Program-made: the position numbers and the translations under genes | Assembly: GCA_903844155.1 (NCBI GenBank) | Contig: CAIMSU010000084.1 | Location: forward strand, 1 to 36,142 | Direction: 5' to 3' | From: an uncultured Pseudomonadota bacterium | GTDB taxonomy: Bacteria; Myxococcota_A; UBA796; SXON01 | DNA length: 36,142 nt | Part shown: in pieces, positions 17,001 through 23,425 of the stretch | Position numbering within the stretch: position 1 is the stretch's first letter | How the letters are laid out: the number at the start of each line of letters is the position of its first letter | The notes under the pieces: generated by a model | Database searches by the model: none | Told to the model about the DNA's origin: nothing | What the model saw: only the letters and a program-made list of their open reading frames with translations

Positions 17001-18666
17001 ACAGCGTCTTGTCGTGGTTGATCCAGCCGAGCAGCAGCAGCACCTCGGGGTGCATCTCCCCCGCGTTGTCCTTCTTCGACATCTGGTCGTACTGCCAGCC
17101 CTTTGGCGCGAGGAGGCCGCCCTGACGCACGAACTGGACGGGGTCGTACCCCGTGTAGGTCGCGTTCACCCACTCGGCGACGAGATCGAGCGGCAACCAG
17201 CCCTGGCGTGCGCTCACCCCCTCGATGTCATCGAAGATCGCGGGTTTCAGCACGTTGAGCAGCCGGGCCACCTGGGTTTTGGCTTGCGCGTCGTCCGGCC
17301 TCGCCATTGCCCGATCCATCTTCGGCCAGAGCGACCCCGACAAGTAGACTTCGGAAGGGAACAGTTCGGTAAAGGTGTCGCCGTCGAGGCACCAGCCCGC
17401 TGCCAGGACCTTCGCTCGGATCGTGTCCGGTCGGTACGGTCCGCCCAGACCCGCGTGGTAGTCGACCAGCTCAGCCAAGGCGAGTCGTCGGGCGACGCGA
17501 AAGAGGTGCTCGGCCTGGGCGACGACGTCGTCGGGCCGGCCGGTGAACCGGGGCTCGATCCGCGGCGGAGCGCGGCGCAGGCCCTCGATGAGGTGCCCGG
17601 CCTTGTCGAATGCCGCTAAAAAGCGCTCGGCTCCGGTGTTGCCCGTGCGTGCGAGCTTGACCAGCTCGACCCGGCCGTGCGGGTTGCCATTGGTGGCGAG
17701 CCAGGCGTTGAGCCCCGCGTTCAGCTCCGGCCAGAGCATCGGCGGCTCCTCAGCGTTCTCGGCGGCGACCAGCGCGAGGTAGCTGTCCACGCGGAGCCCG
17801 AGCAGCACGGCGCTGGCGAGCTCGCGTGACAAGTCGGTCACCTCGGCGTCGGCCACCCGGGTGACTCCGATGCGACCGGCGGGGGCGGTGCCGTCGGCCG
17901 CTTGCTTCGAGGGGAACGCGATGATCCGACAGTCGCTGCAGATCGGGCGCTCGACGAGATCGGGGAGCCGCGTGAACTCGCCCTGCACTTGATACCCCCA
18001 CCGGGGCTTGGCGGTCTGATCGTCCTCGCCGTGGTCGTCGCCGACCTCGCGCCCGAGGATGTGCCTCGGGAATTCCTTGAAGTAGCCGCCCGCGACGATG
18101 GCCTCGTCGGCGCTGTCGATCGCGTCGAGCTGCCCACCGCGCGCGCGGAAGAAGAGCACGTCCGTCACCAGCATCGCGCCGGGGAAGATGGCCTCGCGGC
18201 GCTTCTCGTTGATGCTCGGGAGACGGAACGCGGCGGCCAGGTGGTGCCGCTTCAGCACTTTCTCGCGCAGCGCGACGAACTGGGCGGTCCGGCTCGTCAG
18301 GAAGCCGCCAGGGATGACGAACACGCCCAGCCCGTCGGACCCCAGCAGGTCCAATCCGCGGCGTAGAAAGTAGTGATACGCCATGCGCTCTCTGTACGCT
18401 CGGTCGGGATCTTCGGCGATCGACCCGCCTCGGATGCCATACGGCGGGTTCGACACGACCAAACCCAGCTTTCCCTGTGCCGCCGGTCCCTTTTCACGGA
18501 CCCACCGCTCGAACGGCGCCAGCATCAGGTCCACGTCCGGGCGAAGAACGTGGAGCATCCGGGCGGAGAGCTCGGACCATTCGACGGCGTGCCACGTCAG
18601 GCCGGGCACGGACTCGAAGGCGCGGAGGAAGCGGCCGATGCCGGCAGACGGCTCCAGAGCATGCAC
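14014..18666 (-). CDS. Adenine-N6 DNA methylase / SNF2-type helicase fusion (DarB-like)
   Basis: 1550 residues from GTG at 18666. The N-terminus is an N6-methylase: motif I LEPSAGIGRF (4-13), motif IV NPPYG (73-77), then YHYFLRRGLDLL and VIPGGFL, as in type I/DarB enzymes. The middle (~300-620) is unassigned. A superfamily-2 helicase follows: Walker A DVGVGKT (653-659), DEAQN (836-840), SATPAKN (891-897), helicase-C VFVDN, IAYEGIDLQ and motif VI QQRNGRGVRQG (1167-1177). The C-terminal ~370 residues include a charged coiled coil. Such methylase-helicase giants occur in large phages and conjugative elements, and P1 DarB is the best-known relative, protecting DNA from type I restriction. The GTG start omits the FYTP motif, which lies in frame upstream (see the separate entry), so the gene may be longer or damaged. 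Confidence 0.88.
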   Translation of the reverse strand: MHALEPSAGIGRFLRAFESVPGLTWHAVEWSELSARMLHVLRPDVDLMLAPFERWVREKGPAAQGKLGLVVSNPPYGIRGGSIAEDPDRAYRERMAYHYFLRRGLDLLGSDGLGVFVIPGGFLTSRTAQFVALREKVLKRHHLAAAFRLPSINEKRREAIFPGAMLVTDVLFFRARGGQLDAIDSADEAIVAGGYFKEFPRHILGREVGDDHGEDDQTAKPRWGYQVQGEFTRLPDLVERPICSDCRIIAFPSKQAADGTAPAGRIGVTRVADAEVTDLSRELASAVLLGLRVDSYLALVAAENAEEPPMLWPELNAGLNAWLATNGNPHGRVELVKLARTGNTGAERFLAAFDKAGHLIEGLRRAPPRIEPRFTGRPDDVVAQAEHLFRVARRLALAELVDYHAGLGGPYRPDTIRAKVLAAGWCLDGDTFTELFPSEVYLSGSLWPKMDRAMARPDDAQAKTQVARLLNVLKPAIFDDIEGVSARQGWLPLDLVAEWVNATYTGYDPVQFVRQGGLLAPKGWQYDQMSKKDNAGEMHPEVLLLLGWINHDKTLFAPSKKFDDDNEKDIDKIRMKKALEWDASFKGWAGATPVRRLAIEHAYNRQFRGYIAPTYTAEPLTIARWKKDGPRLHPHQVSGARRVLANRGGLLAFDVGVGKTYTGIATLARARQEGWCKRPVVLVPNSIVWKWVADIQRVLPDYRVAVIGSKKKTISRGERKGLATSDTDTPQERAEKWTRFQAGEYDVVVLTYTALGRTRMNEKAVRAYAEKTEAIQREVALRRRNAAKRKKLSERDEAILREGIAAWVAQQMELAEGWEYDPGIAWDDIGVDLLLVDEAQNYKNLYLPEDREGGVPRFMGNPGDGSKRAWQLDFRCAAVRKRTGGTGIVLLSATPAKNSPLEFYNLIQYVDPDAWRRMGIRDPEQFIDRYLRIEIKPVVTPTMEVEERGAVVGFQNLHELRDTILRYGEFKTAEDVGLKLPEPKVEMVEVDMDPAQDAKYDRYVREIEAALKSDDPSQKAKILGLLARMALVAVHANLDEGYTWKNADQVADPSSPKFEAMAERILTNRSCGHIVFVDNVAAHRWIKQVLVSEGIGEDRVGVLNAEVAPAAADRQRIAREFNGDADEGFAPKFDVVIANQIAYEGIDLQTRTCAIHHLDLPWEPATLQQRNGRGVRQGNTLSAIAIYYYFARISQDGLRFNLIQGKRAWMTQLIKGQDRDTNNPGAQMDMGPEEILLLISRNPEQTRARLEAVRAQRETEAKKKIATEASKLLRAINARFRNAERTRDGVEAARLRGEAEERLKHLTRVNVEAWPWASSAGVVREKPVLVAEGGGPVYEGLRVGVPSAWNASRIDYIEFGRVTKDGQIAMRGAGEGAWRLTKSDDAKFTALKPQNYGATFPADEETATVRAVAQIANDKLRYSGDWPGMAWQHAPDAWVERTWLQVADVVVSALAKVSYYNAQAQKIPVVSRMGLRIVNAGAASGTAGVDILPPTEAGWAAFLAQAGGSGIKFGELAEAGRWWWGRSIPRNLLSGEPDADDAEELAHVAK

Positions 18667-18903
18667 CGTGCCGGCGTCGTGCGGGAGGCTCGGGACGAGC
18701 GGGGCGACGAGACGGGCGATTTCACGAGCTACAACGCTTGGAGTATAGAATTCATGGGAGAGTTTCGTTTTGCGTAATCGAAAGGATCCCCGTTCAACGT
18801 AGACCGCGAGGTTTCAAGGCCAGAATCCGGGGCGAGGGCGACGCCGGATGAGGCTCGCGGCTTCCGGGCCGAGGTCGCGCAGCTCACGCACGGGGGCTTT
18901 CAT
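18667..18903 (-). other. In-frame upstream extension of the methylase gene, interrupted by TGA
   Basis: Reading the methylase frame upstream of GTG 18666 gives 49 sense codons back to 18813. They contain ERGSFRLRKTKLSHEFYTP and VVAREIARL, the FYTP segment expected just before motif I in N6-methylases. No ATG, GTG or TTG occurs in these codons. They are preceded by TGA at 18814-18816. Upstream of it the same frame stays open, with ATG at 18903 encoding MKAPVRELRDLGPEAASLI, also plausible for this family. Possible readings are a nonsense mutation, a sequencing error, a non-canonical start, or recoding; I cannot decide between them. Beyond it, 18904-19121 shows no gene I trust. Confidence 0.6.
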
Positions 18904-19121
18904 GGCGACCGCGTCGACCGGGTCGAGCGCGCCCGCGATCACCGGTGCGCCGTGCGCCGGCCGCGCGGGTGCGATTATCGAGTTCGGTGAGCATGGCGTA
19001 AGCCGGGCGCGCTCGTCGGCGACGCTTCGTCGGCGATACCCTGACCTGCCCCCCCGTTCGACCACCGAGTCGTCCGCGTGCCGAGCCGGGCAGATCCAAG
19101 TCGGATTATCGCCGCGCCGGG

Positions 19122-19148
19122 TAGACACCCGAGCACCCTCGCTATACA
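19122..19148 (+). promoter_or_regulatory. Candidate sigma70-like promoter for the 19.2-22.5 kb genes
   Basis: TAGACA (19122-19127, five of six matches to TTGACA) and TATACA (19143-19148) are separated by 15 bp. They stand out in GC-rich surroundings and lie 22 bp before the ATG at 19171. The spacing is short, so confidence is limited. Confidence 0.4.
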
Positions 19149-19170
19149 CTTCGGGCAGCACGGAGCGCAC

Positions 19171-19599
19171 ATGGCGGACTACACCGAATCGAGCGACGGC
19201 AGCCTCATCTTCCGGATCGCCGCCTCCGGGGGCGCCGGCCACGTCTTCGAAGTGCGATCGCGCGGCTCCGGTGCGGCGCAGTTCACGGTCCAGCAGGACA
19301 AGACCATCGTGTTGCAGGGCGACTTCCACCGCGACGCGGTGCAGGGCGTCAACAACACCGACACATCCACGGACATCGCACAGTTCAAGTCCAACGGATC
19401 GACCGTAGCGACCATCGCGAAGGACGGGATCGGAGTTTTCTCGTCGGCGGGCGCGCAGATTGCGGCCTATGCGAACGGGTTGCGTCCGGCGACCGGTGCG
19501 TCCGGCGACATCATCCTCTATGACGACACCGGCACGGGCTTTTATTTCCTGTATATCTGGGACGCGAGCGGTGCCGTGTGGGCCCCGCTCAACTTATAG
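19171..19599 (+). CDS. Small fibre-tip-like protein, paralogue 1 (142 aa)
   Basis: 142 residues from ATG 19171, preceded by GGAG. Beta-rich with the run FEVRSRGSGAAQFTVQQDKTI (split here: FEVRS, AQFTVQQD) and repeated short strands (TVATIAKDGIGVFS). The C-terminal ~45 residues (GLRPATGASGDIILYDD ... FLYIWDASGAVW) match the same module in the genes at 21640 and 22098: a Gly/Pro turn, GD.(I/V)(I/V)..(N/D), a short loop, then an aromatic strand and Trp. Such ends resemble the tail-fibre C-terminal segment 'G..GDL.V..DG..YV..G..W'. It is probably a surface or fibre-like protein; no signal peptide is seen. A 12-bp gap separates it from the lipoprotein gene. Confidence 0.6.
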   Translation: MADYTESSDGSLIFRIAASGGAGHVFEVRSRGSGAAQFTVQQDKTIVLQGDFHRDAVQGVNNTDTSTDIAQFKSNGSTVATIAKDGIGVFSSAGAQIAAYANGLRPATGASGDIILYDDTGTGFYFLYIWDASGAVWAPLNL

Positions 19600-19611
19600 G
19601 CCGGAGCAAGC

Positions 19612-21615
19612 GTGTTCTTGCTCGCTCTCTTCGGCTGCGCAGGCGACGGTGCCCCCATCGATCCGTCGAAGCCGCCAACCCACGACTCAGCGACGGACAG
19701 CGGCGAGGCCGACCTTGATGGGGACGGCTTTGCCGAAGGCGACTGCGATGACGGCGACCCCGCCGTGTACCCGGGTGCCGCCGAGCACTGTGACGGCGTG
19801 GACGAGGACTGCGACGGAGCCGTCGACGAGGACGCGACGGACGCGGCCACCTGGTACGTCGACGCGGACGGCGACGGCTTCGGCGACCCGGACGTCTCGA
19901 CGCGCGCATGCGACGCCCCCGCCGGGTCCGTCGGCGACGCGACAGACTGCGACGACGGCGACGCGACCGTGCATCCCGGCGGTGTGGAGCGCTGCGACAC
20001 CGAGGCCGACGACGATTGCGACGGCGCTGCCAACGAGGCCGACGCCGCGGACGCGCTCGACTGGCGGCCCGACATGGACGGCGACGGCTTCGGCGATGCC
20101 TCGGCGCCCCCCACGTGGTCATGCGTGCAGCCGGGCGATCTGGTCGCGGACCCGTCGGATTGCGACGACGCGGACCCCGAGATCCGGCCGACGGCCCGCG
20201 ACGTGTGCAACGACGGCATCGATCAGGACTGCACGGGCGCGGACAAGCGCTGCGCGGACACGGGGGTGGTGGACGCGACCGACCGCGCCGATGTGACGCT
20301 GCTCGGGGACGGCATGTCGCCCTACCAGAACCTGACCTCCGTCGTGGCCGGAGACGTGGACGGAGACGGCGCAGCCGACCTCGCGATCTCGAACCCCGCG
20401 GACCGCGGCGACGACGGCATCAACGACGCCGGGCTCGTGGCCATCGTGCCCGACGTTACATCCCTCGGCGCGGAGGTCGTCACCCTCGACCTCGCGCTCC
20501 GCGTGGAGGCGACCAGTGGATCGACGTACTTCGGATCGACCGTGCTGCTCGACGCCGACGTGGACGACGACGGCTCGGCGGACCTGGTCGTCGGCGCGGT
20601 GGCTGCCGACCTCGGGCTGGAGAACCAGGGCGCGGTGTACGTGTTCCGGGGCCCGATCACCTCCGACCTGACGGAAGCCGACGCGTTCGCATCGCTGACT
20701 GGCGAGTTGGCCGGAGACGAGTTCGCTTCCGAGATTCGGCCCGGAGACTTCGACGGCGACGGGGTGGCCGACCTCGCCCTCGGCACGCAGTACCAGAGCA
20801 CGAACGGCACCGAGGCGGGCGCCCTGTATGTGATGTTCGGCCCCATCGCGGAGGGCGCCCAGCAGTCCGCCGCAGGGGCGGATCGGTACGCCCGCGGCCA
20901 GGCCGACTGGAGGTTCGGTTGGCCCCTCTCGGTCGCCGATCTCGATGGCGACGGACTCGACGACCTCGCCGTCGGCGCGATCAACGAGGACGGAGTGGGC
21001 GCTGTAAACGTGTACACGGGCGCGTCCATCCTGGGCGCTGTTGGCGACCTGGGCGCAGGCGATCTCTGCATCGAAGGCAGCGGGCCGGGCTTCGGCGTAG
21101 GCCTCGATGCGGCGCACGACCTCGACGGGTCGGGCACGCCCGACATCGTCGTCTCCGTGAGCTCGCTTTCATCGGGCTTCTCGCCCGGCCAGAGCTACCT
21201 GTTCTTCGATCCCGGGACGTCGGGCACGCTCACATGGACGGACGCTGACGTCACCTTGGACTCGCCTTGCGTGAGCTGCTTCAACGGCGACGGCGGGGGC
21301 ATGGGCGACGTCAACGGCGACGGCTTCGACGACCTGATGTTCGTGACGCCCGGCGACGAAGAGGGCGGCAGCGCCTGGTTGTTCTACGGCCCGATCAGCC
21401 CCGACCTGGGCGCGCTCGCCGACGCGGACGCCCAGTTCGTCGGCCGCGAGGGGGAGGTCGAGGACCTGGGTCTCCGCCATGGCGGCAACCGGACGTTCGA
21501 TCTCGGCGACGTCAACGCCGACGGCTTCGACGACTTCGTGCTTCCTGCAATTTACGCCGCCGCCGACGGCTGGCCCGACCAGATCATGCTATTCTACGGT
21601 GCCGCGGGCCCCTGA
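19612..21615 (+). CDS. MopE-type metal-binding / FG-GAP repeat lipoprotein
   Basis: 667 residues from GTG at 19612 with GGAG upstream. The signal peptide is very short: MFLLALFGC, lipobox LFGC. Residues ~30-215 hold MopE-type copies (DLDGDGFAEGDCDDGD, VYPGA, CDGVDEDCDG; DADGDGFGDPD; DMDGDGFGDAS) ending in CNDGIDQDCTG. From about 220 there are six or more FG-GAP repeats (DVDGDGAADLAISNP, DVDDDGSADLVVG, DFDGDGVADLALG, DLDGDGLDDLAVG, DVNGDGFDDLMFV, DVNADGFDDFVLP), forming an integrin-alpha-like beta-propeller. It should be an outer-membrane, calcium-binding surface lipoprotein. It has the same architecture as the lipoprotein at 6300-8156 but sits between two small fibre-like paralogues, in an apparent operon. 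Confidence 0.88.
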   Translation: MFLLALFGCAGDGAPIDPSKPPTHDSATDSGEADLDGDGFAEGDCDDGDPAVYPGAAEHCDGVDEDCDGAVDEDATDAATWYVDADGDGFGDPDVSTRACDAPAGSVGDATDCDDGDATVHPGGVERCDTEADDDCDGAANEADAADALDWRPDMDGDGFGDASAPPTWSCVQPGDLVADPSDCDDADPEIRPTARDVCNDGIDQDCTGADKRCADTGVVDATDRADVTLLGDGMSPYQNLTSVVAGDVDGDGAADLAISNPADRGDDGINDAGLVAIVPDVTSLGAEVVTLDLALRVEATSGSTYFGSTVLLDADVDDDGSADLVVGAVAADLGLENQGAVYVFRGPITSDLTEADAFASLTGELAGDEFASEIRPGDFDGDGVADLALGTQYQSTNGTEAGALYVMFGPIAEGAQQSAAGADRYARGQADWRFGWPLSVADLDGDGLDDLAVGAINEDGVGAVNVYTGASILGAVGDLGAGDLCIEGSGPGFGVGLDAAHDLDGSGTPDIVVSVSSLSSGFSPGQSYLFFDPGTSGTLTWTDADVTLDSPCVSCFNGDGGGMGDVNGDGFDDLMFVTPGDEEGGSAWLFYGPISPDLGALADADAQFVGREGEVEDLGLRHGGNRTFDLGDVNADGFDDFVLPAIYAAADGWPDQIMLFYGAAGP

Positions 21616-21639
21616 CCGACGAACCCTGGAGACACTCCC

Positions 21640-22071
21640 ATGCCTGATGCCGACACCCTCATCACCGCGGACGACGTCATCGCGAACGTCGACAACAACA
21701 ACACCGCTGGGAACGACAACTACTTCTCGGTGGAGGGCCACGGCGGCGGCATCACGAAGCGCTGCATGTGGATCGACGAGATCGGCAACGTCTACCTGAA
21801 GGGCGCGTTGCAGCAGGCCGCCCCGCTCGTGTTCAACTGCTCAACGGCCGGAGGAGACCCGATCGAGTTCTTTGCCAACGGCACCCTTCGCGCCCAAATC
21901 GACTCAGTCGGGCACGCGGACTTCAGCGCTGGGAGCATCAACCTCCCGGTGCTGGGCAGCACGCCGAACGGCGTACGCAGCGGGAGCGCGGGCGACTGCG
22001 TGATCTGGAACAACGGCGGCACGTTCCGCTTCATGGTCTGCCAGGGCGGCACGACCTGGAACAAGGGATAG
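21640..22071 (+). CDS. Small fibre-tip-like protein, paralogue 2 (143 aa)
   Basis: 143 residues from ATG 21640, GGAG eight bases upstream. The N-terminus is Asp/Asn-rich (VDNNNTAGNDNYFSVEG). The middle has WIDEIGNVYLKGAL and FFANGTLRAQIDSVGHADFSA, a strand-turn pattern like self-trimerising phage fibre segments. The C-terminal module is INLPVLGSTPNGVRSGSAG, DCVIWNNGGTFRFMV, W. That end is clearly homologous to the next gene and more distantly to 19171-19599. There is no signal peptide. Function unknown; phage-fibre or exported adhesive fibre subunit are the main options. Confidence 0.6.
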   Translation: MPDADTLITADDVIANVDNNNTAGNDNYFSVEGHGGGITKRCMWIDEIGNVYLKGALQQAAPLVFNCSTAGGDPIEFFANGTLRAQIDSVGHADFSAGSINLPVLGSTPNGVRSGSAGDCVIWNNGGTFRFMVCQGGTTWNKG

Positions 22072-22097
22072 CGTCTTTACCACCACGGAGATTCCAC

Positions 22098-22541
22098 ATG
22101 GCAAACTACACGATGACCAGCAACGAAAACGTCCGAATGCTCCCGGACGTAGACGACGACGAGATCGACCGGGCGTTCATCATCGAGTCCGGGAGCGCCG
22201 GCAACAACTGCCTCAAGGTGGGCGAGTCTCTCGGCCCGATCACCGTCTACGGGCAGGTCCGGCGCACGGGGTCCGCGATCAAATTCAAGAACACCAGCGT
22301 CACCGGCGACATCGTCAGCTTCCAGAGTGGTGCCGCCGCGAAGGCCACGATCACGTTCGAGGGAAAGTTCGTGTCACTTGGTGGGATACGCCTTCCGGTC
22401 ATCGGGGGGTCAGATCCGAACACCGCCGCCCGGGCGGGGGTGACCGGCGACCTCGTGATCTGGAACAACGGGTCGGGCACCTTCGAGATTTGGGCGTGTA
22501 ATACCGTGGGCGCGAACACCTGGAACCGCGCGACACAGTGA
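22098..22541 (+). CDS. Small fibre-tip-like protein, paralogue 3 (147 aa)
   Basis: 147 residues from ATG 22098, with GGAG upstream, 26 bp after paralogue 2. It contains FIIESGSAGNNCLKVGES, ITVYGQVRRTGSAIKFKN and KATITFEGKFVSLGG, then the shared end GIRLPVIGGSDPN, TGDLVIWNNGSGTFEIW, TWNRATQ. The shared module suggests tandem duplication of a small beta-rich gene. No catalytic motif or export signal was found. Confidence 0.6.
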   Translation: MANYTMTSNENVRMLPDVDDDEIDRAFIIESGSAGNNCLKVGESLGPITVYGQVRRTGSAIKFKNTSVTGDIVSFQSGAAAKATITFEGKFVSLGGIRLPVIGGSDPNTAARAGVTGDLVIWNNGSGTFEIWACNTVGANTWNRATQ

Positions 22542-22724
22542 GTGAACTGGCTTGTGCACCGCGCTCCTGGCGCTGACCGCTGCAGAACATCCAGCGGCGC
22601 GGGAGCCCCTCGCGGACGCGCTTGTCGCAAGCTGGAGGCTGGAGGCCGCCACCCTCCGCGCCACCGCCGCGGACGGACCGTCGCGCTCCCGAGGGCGAGT
22701 TCGCCCGCCGCCATGAGGGATCTG

Positions 22725-22758
22725 CTGCTCGTGTGCAGAGGTCTTGCAACACGAGCAG
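22725..22758. repeat. 10-bp perfect inverted repeat in a gene-poor stretch
   Basis: CTGCTCGTGT (22725-22734) and ACACGAGCAG (22749-22758) are perfect inverted copies with a 14-nt loop. The loop can add GCA/TGC pairs if one A is bulged. No T-run follows, so it is not a classical terminator; it could be a factor-independent RNA hairpin or an operator. The surrounding 22542-22836 has no confident gene. A frame opening with TTG at 22552 (CTALLALTAAEHPAAREPL) looks weakly coding and may be a remnant. Confidence 0.45.
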
Positions 22759-22836
22759 AGCGAAATCTCTCGGCGATTGAGTCTTCTGCGAGGCAGGTGG
22801 GGTAGCCCCTCTACATCGAGGGCCTACTAGGGGTAG

Positions 22837-23239
22837 CATCGTGGTGGGTACGCCAAACTGGCTACGGCGTTTGCGCAGGCGAAGCACGAACTGGCCCCCA
22901 GATTCGCGAGCGCGGCGCTCTCGCAGCAACCCCCTGCGGAGATGGCTGAGCGTTTGCGGGTGATTGCCGACACCCCCGTCTGAACGAGCGGGCCAAAGTC
23001 CCACGGCTGCACAGCGGCCTCGCGGAGTTTGCCTCCGGCAAGAAGGCGACAGTCCTGACGACTTGGCGGCCCTCGTGGACGCGCTGCGAGAGGGGTTGGG
23101 ACACTTCGACGGCTCCACCGGCCTCCCGGCTCCGCTCTTCTTCGAGCGGGTAGTGCGCGACTACATCAGCGACTTCGTGCTTTCTGCGGAGGACCCCGCG
23201 GGCCAGGACGCTGGGGACGATGATGACGACGAGGAGTGA
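22837..23239 (+). pseudogene. Frame-broken remnant of a small acidic-tailed protein gene
   Basis: Three plus-strand frames read in succession give one coherent protein-like sequence. 22837-22980 contains KLATAFAQAKHELAPRFAS and PPAEMAERLRVIADTPV. 22980 to about 23047 reads LNERAKVPRLHSGLAEFASGKKA. From 23048 to the TGA at 23239 it reads DSPDDLAALVDALREGLGHF, PLFFERVVRDYISDFVLSAED and an Asp/Glu tail. Each switch is a one-base shift. An alternative is a shorter intact gene from TTG 22964 (91 codons), whose first 28 residues are Arg/Pro-rich and non-coding in style. The domain is not recognised. The stop overlaps the next gene as GTGA. Confidence 0.4.
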
Positions 23240-23418
23240 TCCCCGATGCCCAACCCCGACATCCTGGCTCCGACCTGGCCGCGTCCGCCTCGGGCCGAAC
23301 GCGCTACAATGCCGCTCTCATGTGGAACTTCGGCCTCGACACATCCCCGCAGGAGACCCAGCCTCGGTTTATCGGGGCTGACCCCCACGGCGGCCCGTCC
23401 GGTGACTGGACGCCGTAG
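23236..23418 (+). CDS. Small hypothetical protein (60 aa), coupled to the remnant upstream
   Basis: GTG at 23236 overlaps the upstream stop (GTGA) and GAGGAG lies just before it, acting as both codons and a Shine-Dalgarno. The 60 residues end ALMWNFGLDTSPQETQPRF and GDWTP. The last 30 look more protein-like than the first 25, and ATG at 23320 is an alternative start for a 32-residue peptide. Nothing is recognised. It converges with the PEGA gene, stops 8 bp apart. Confidence 0.3.
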   Translation: MIPDAQPRHPGSDLAASASGRTRYNAALMWNFGLDTSPQETQPRFIGADPHGGPSGDWTP

Positions 23419-23425
23419 CGGCCCG

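Noticed and set aside
15196-17619. 807-codon plus-strand frame opposite the methylase-helicase gene
   Set aside because: It mirrors the helicase codons; no motif, no ribosome site.
19542-21615. CRISPR-like or satellite repeat suggested by recurring GACGGCGACGGC strings
   Set aside because: The strings encode Asp/Gly calcium-binding loops in frame and lack regular spacers.
22542-22836. Possible short gene from TTG 22552
   Set aside because: Only about 55 codons, ends in a Arg/Pro-rich tail, no ribosome site; too weak to annotate as a gene.
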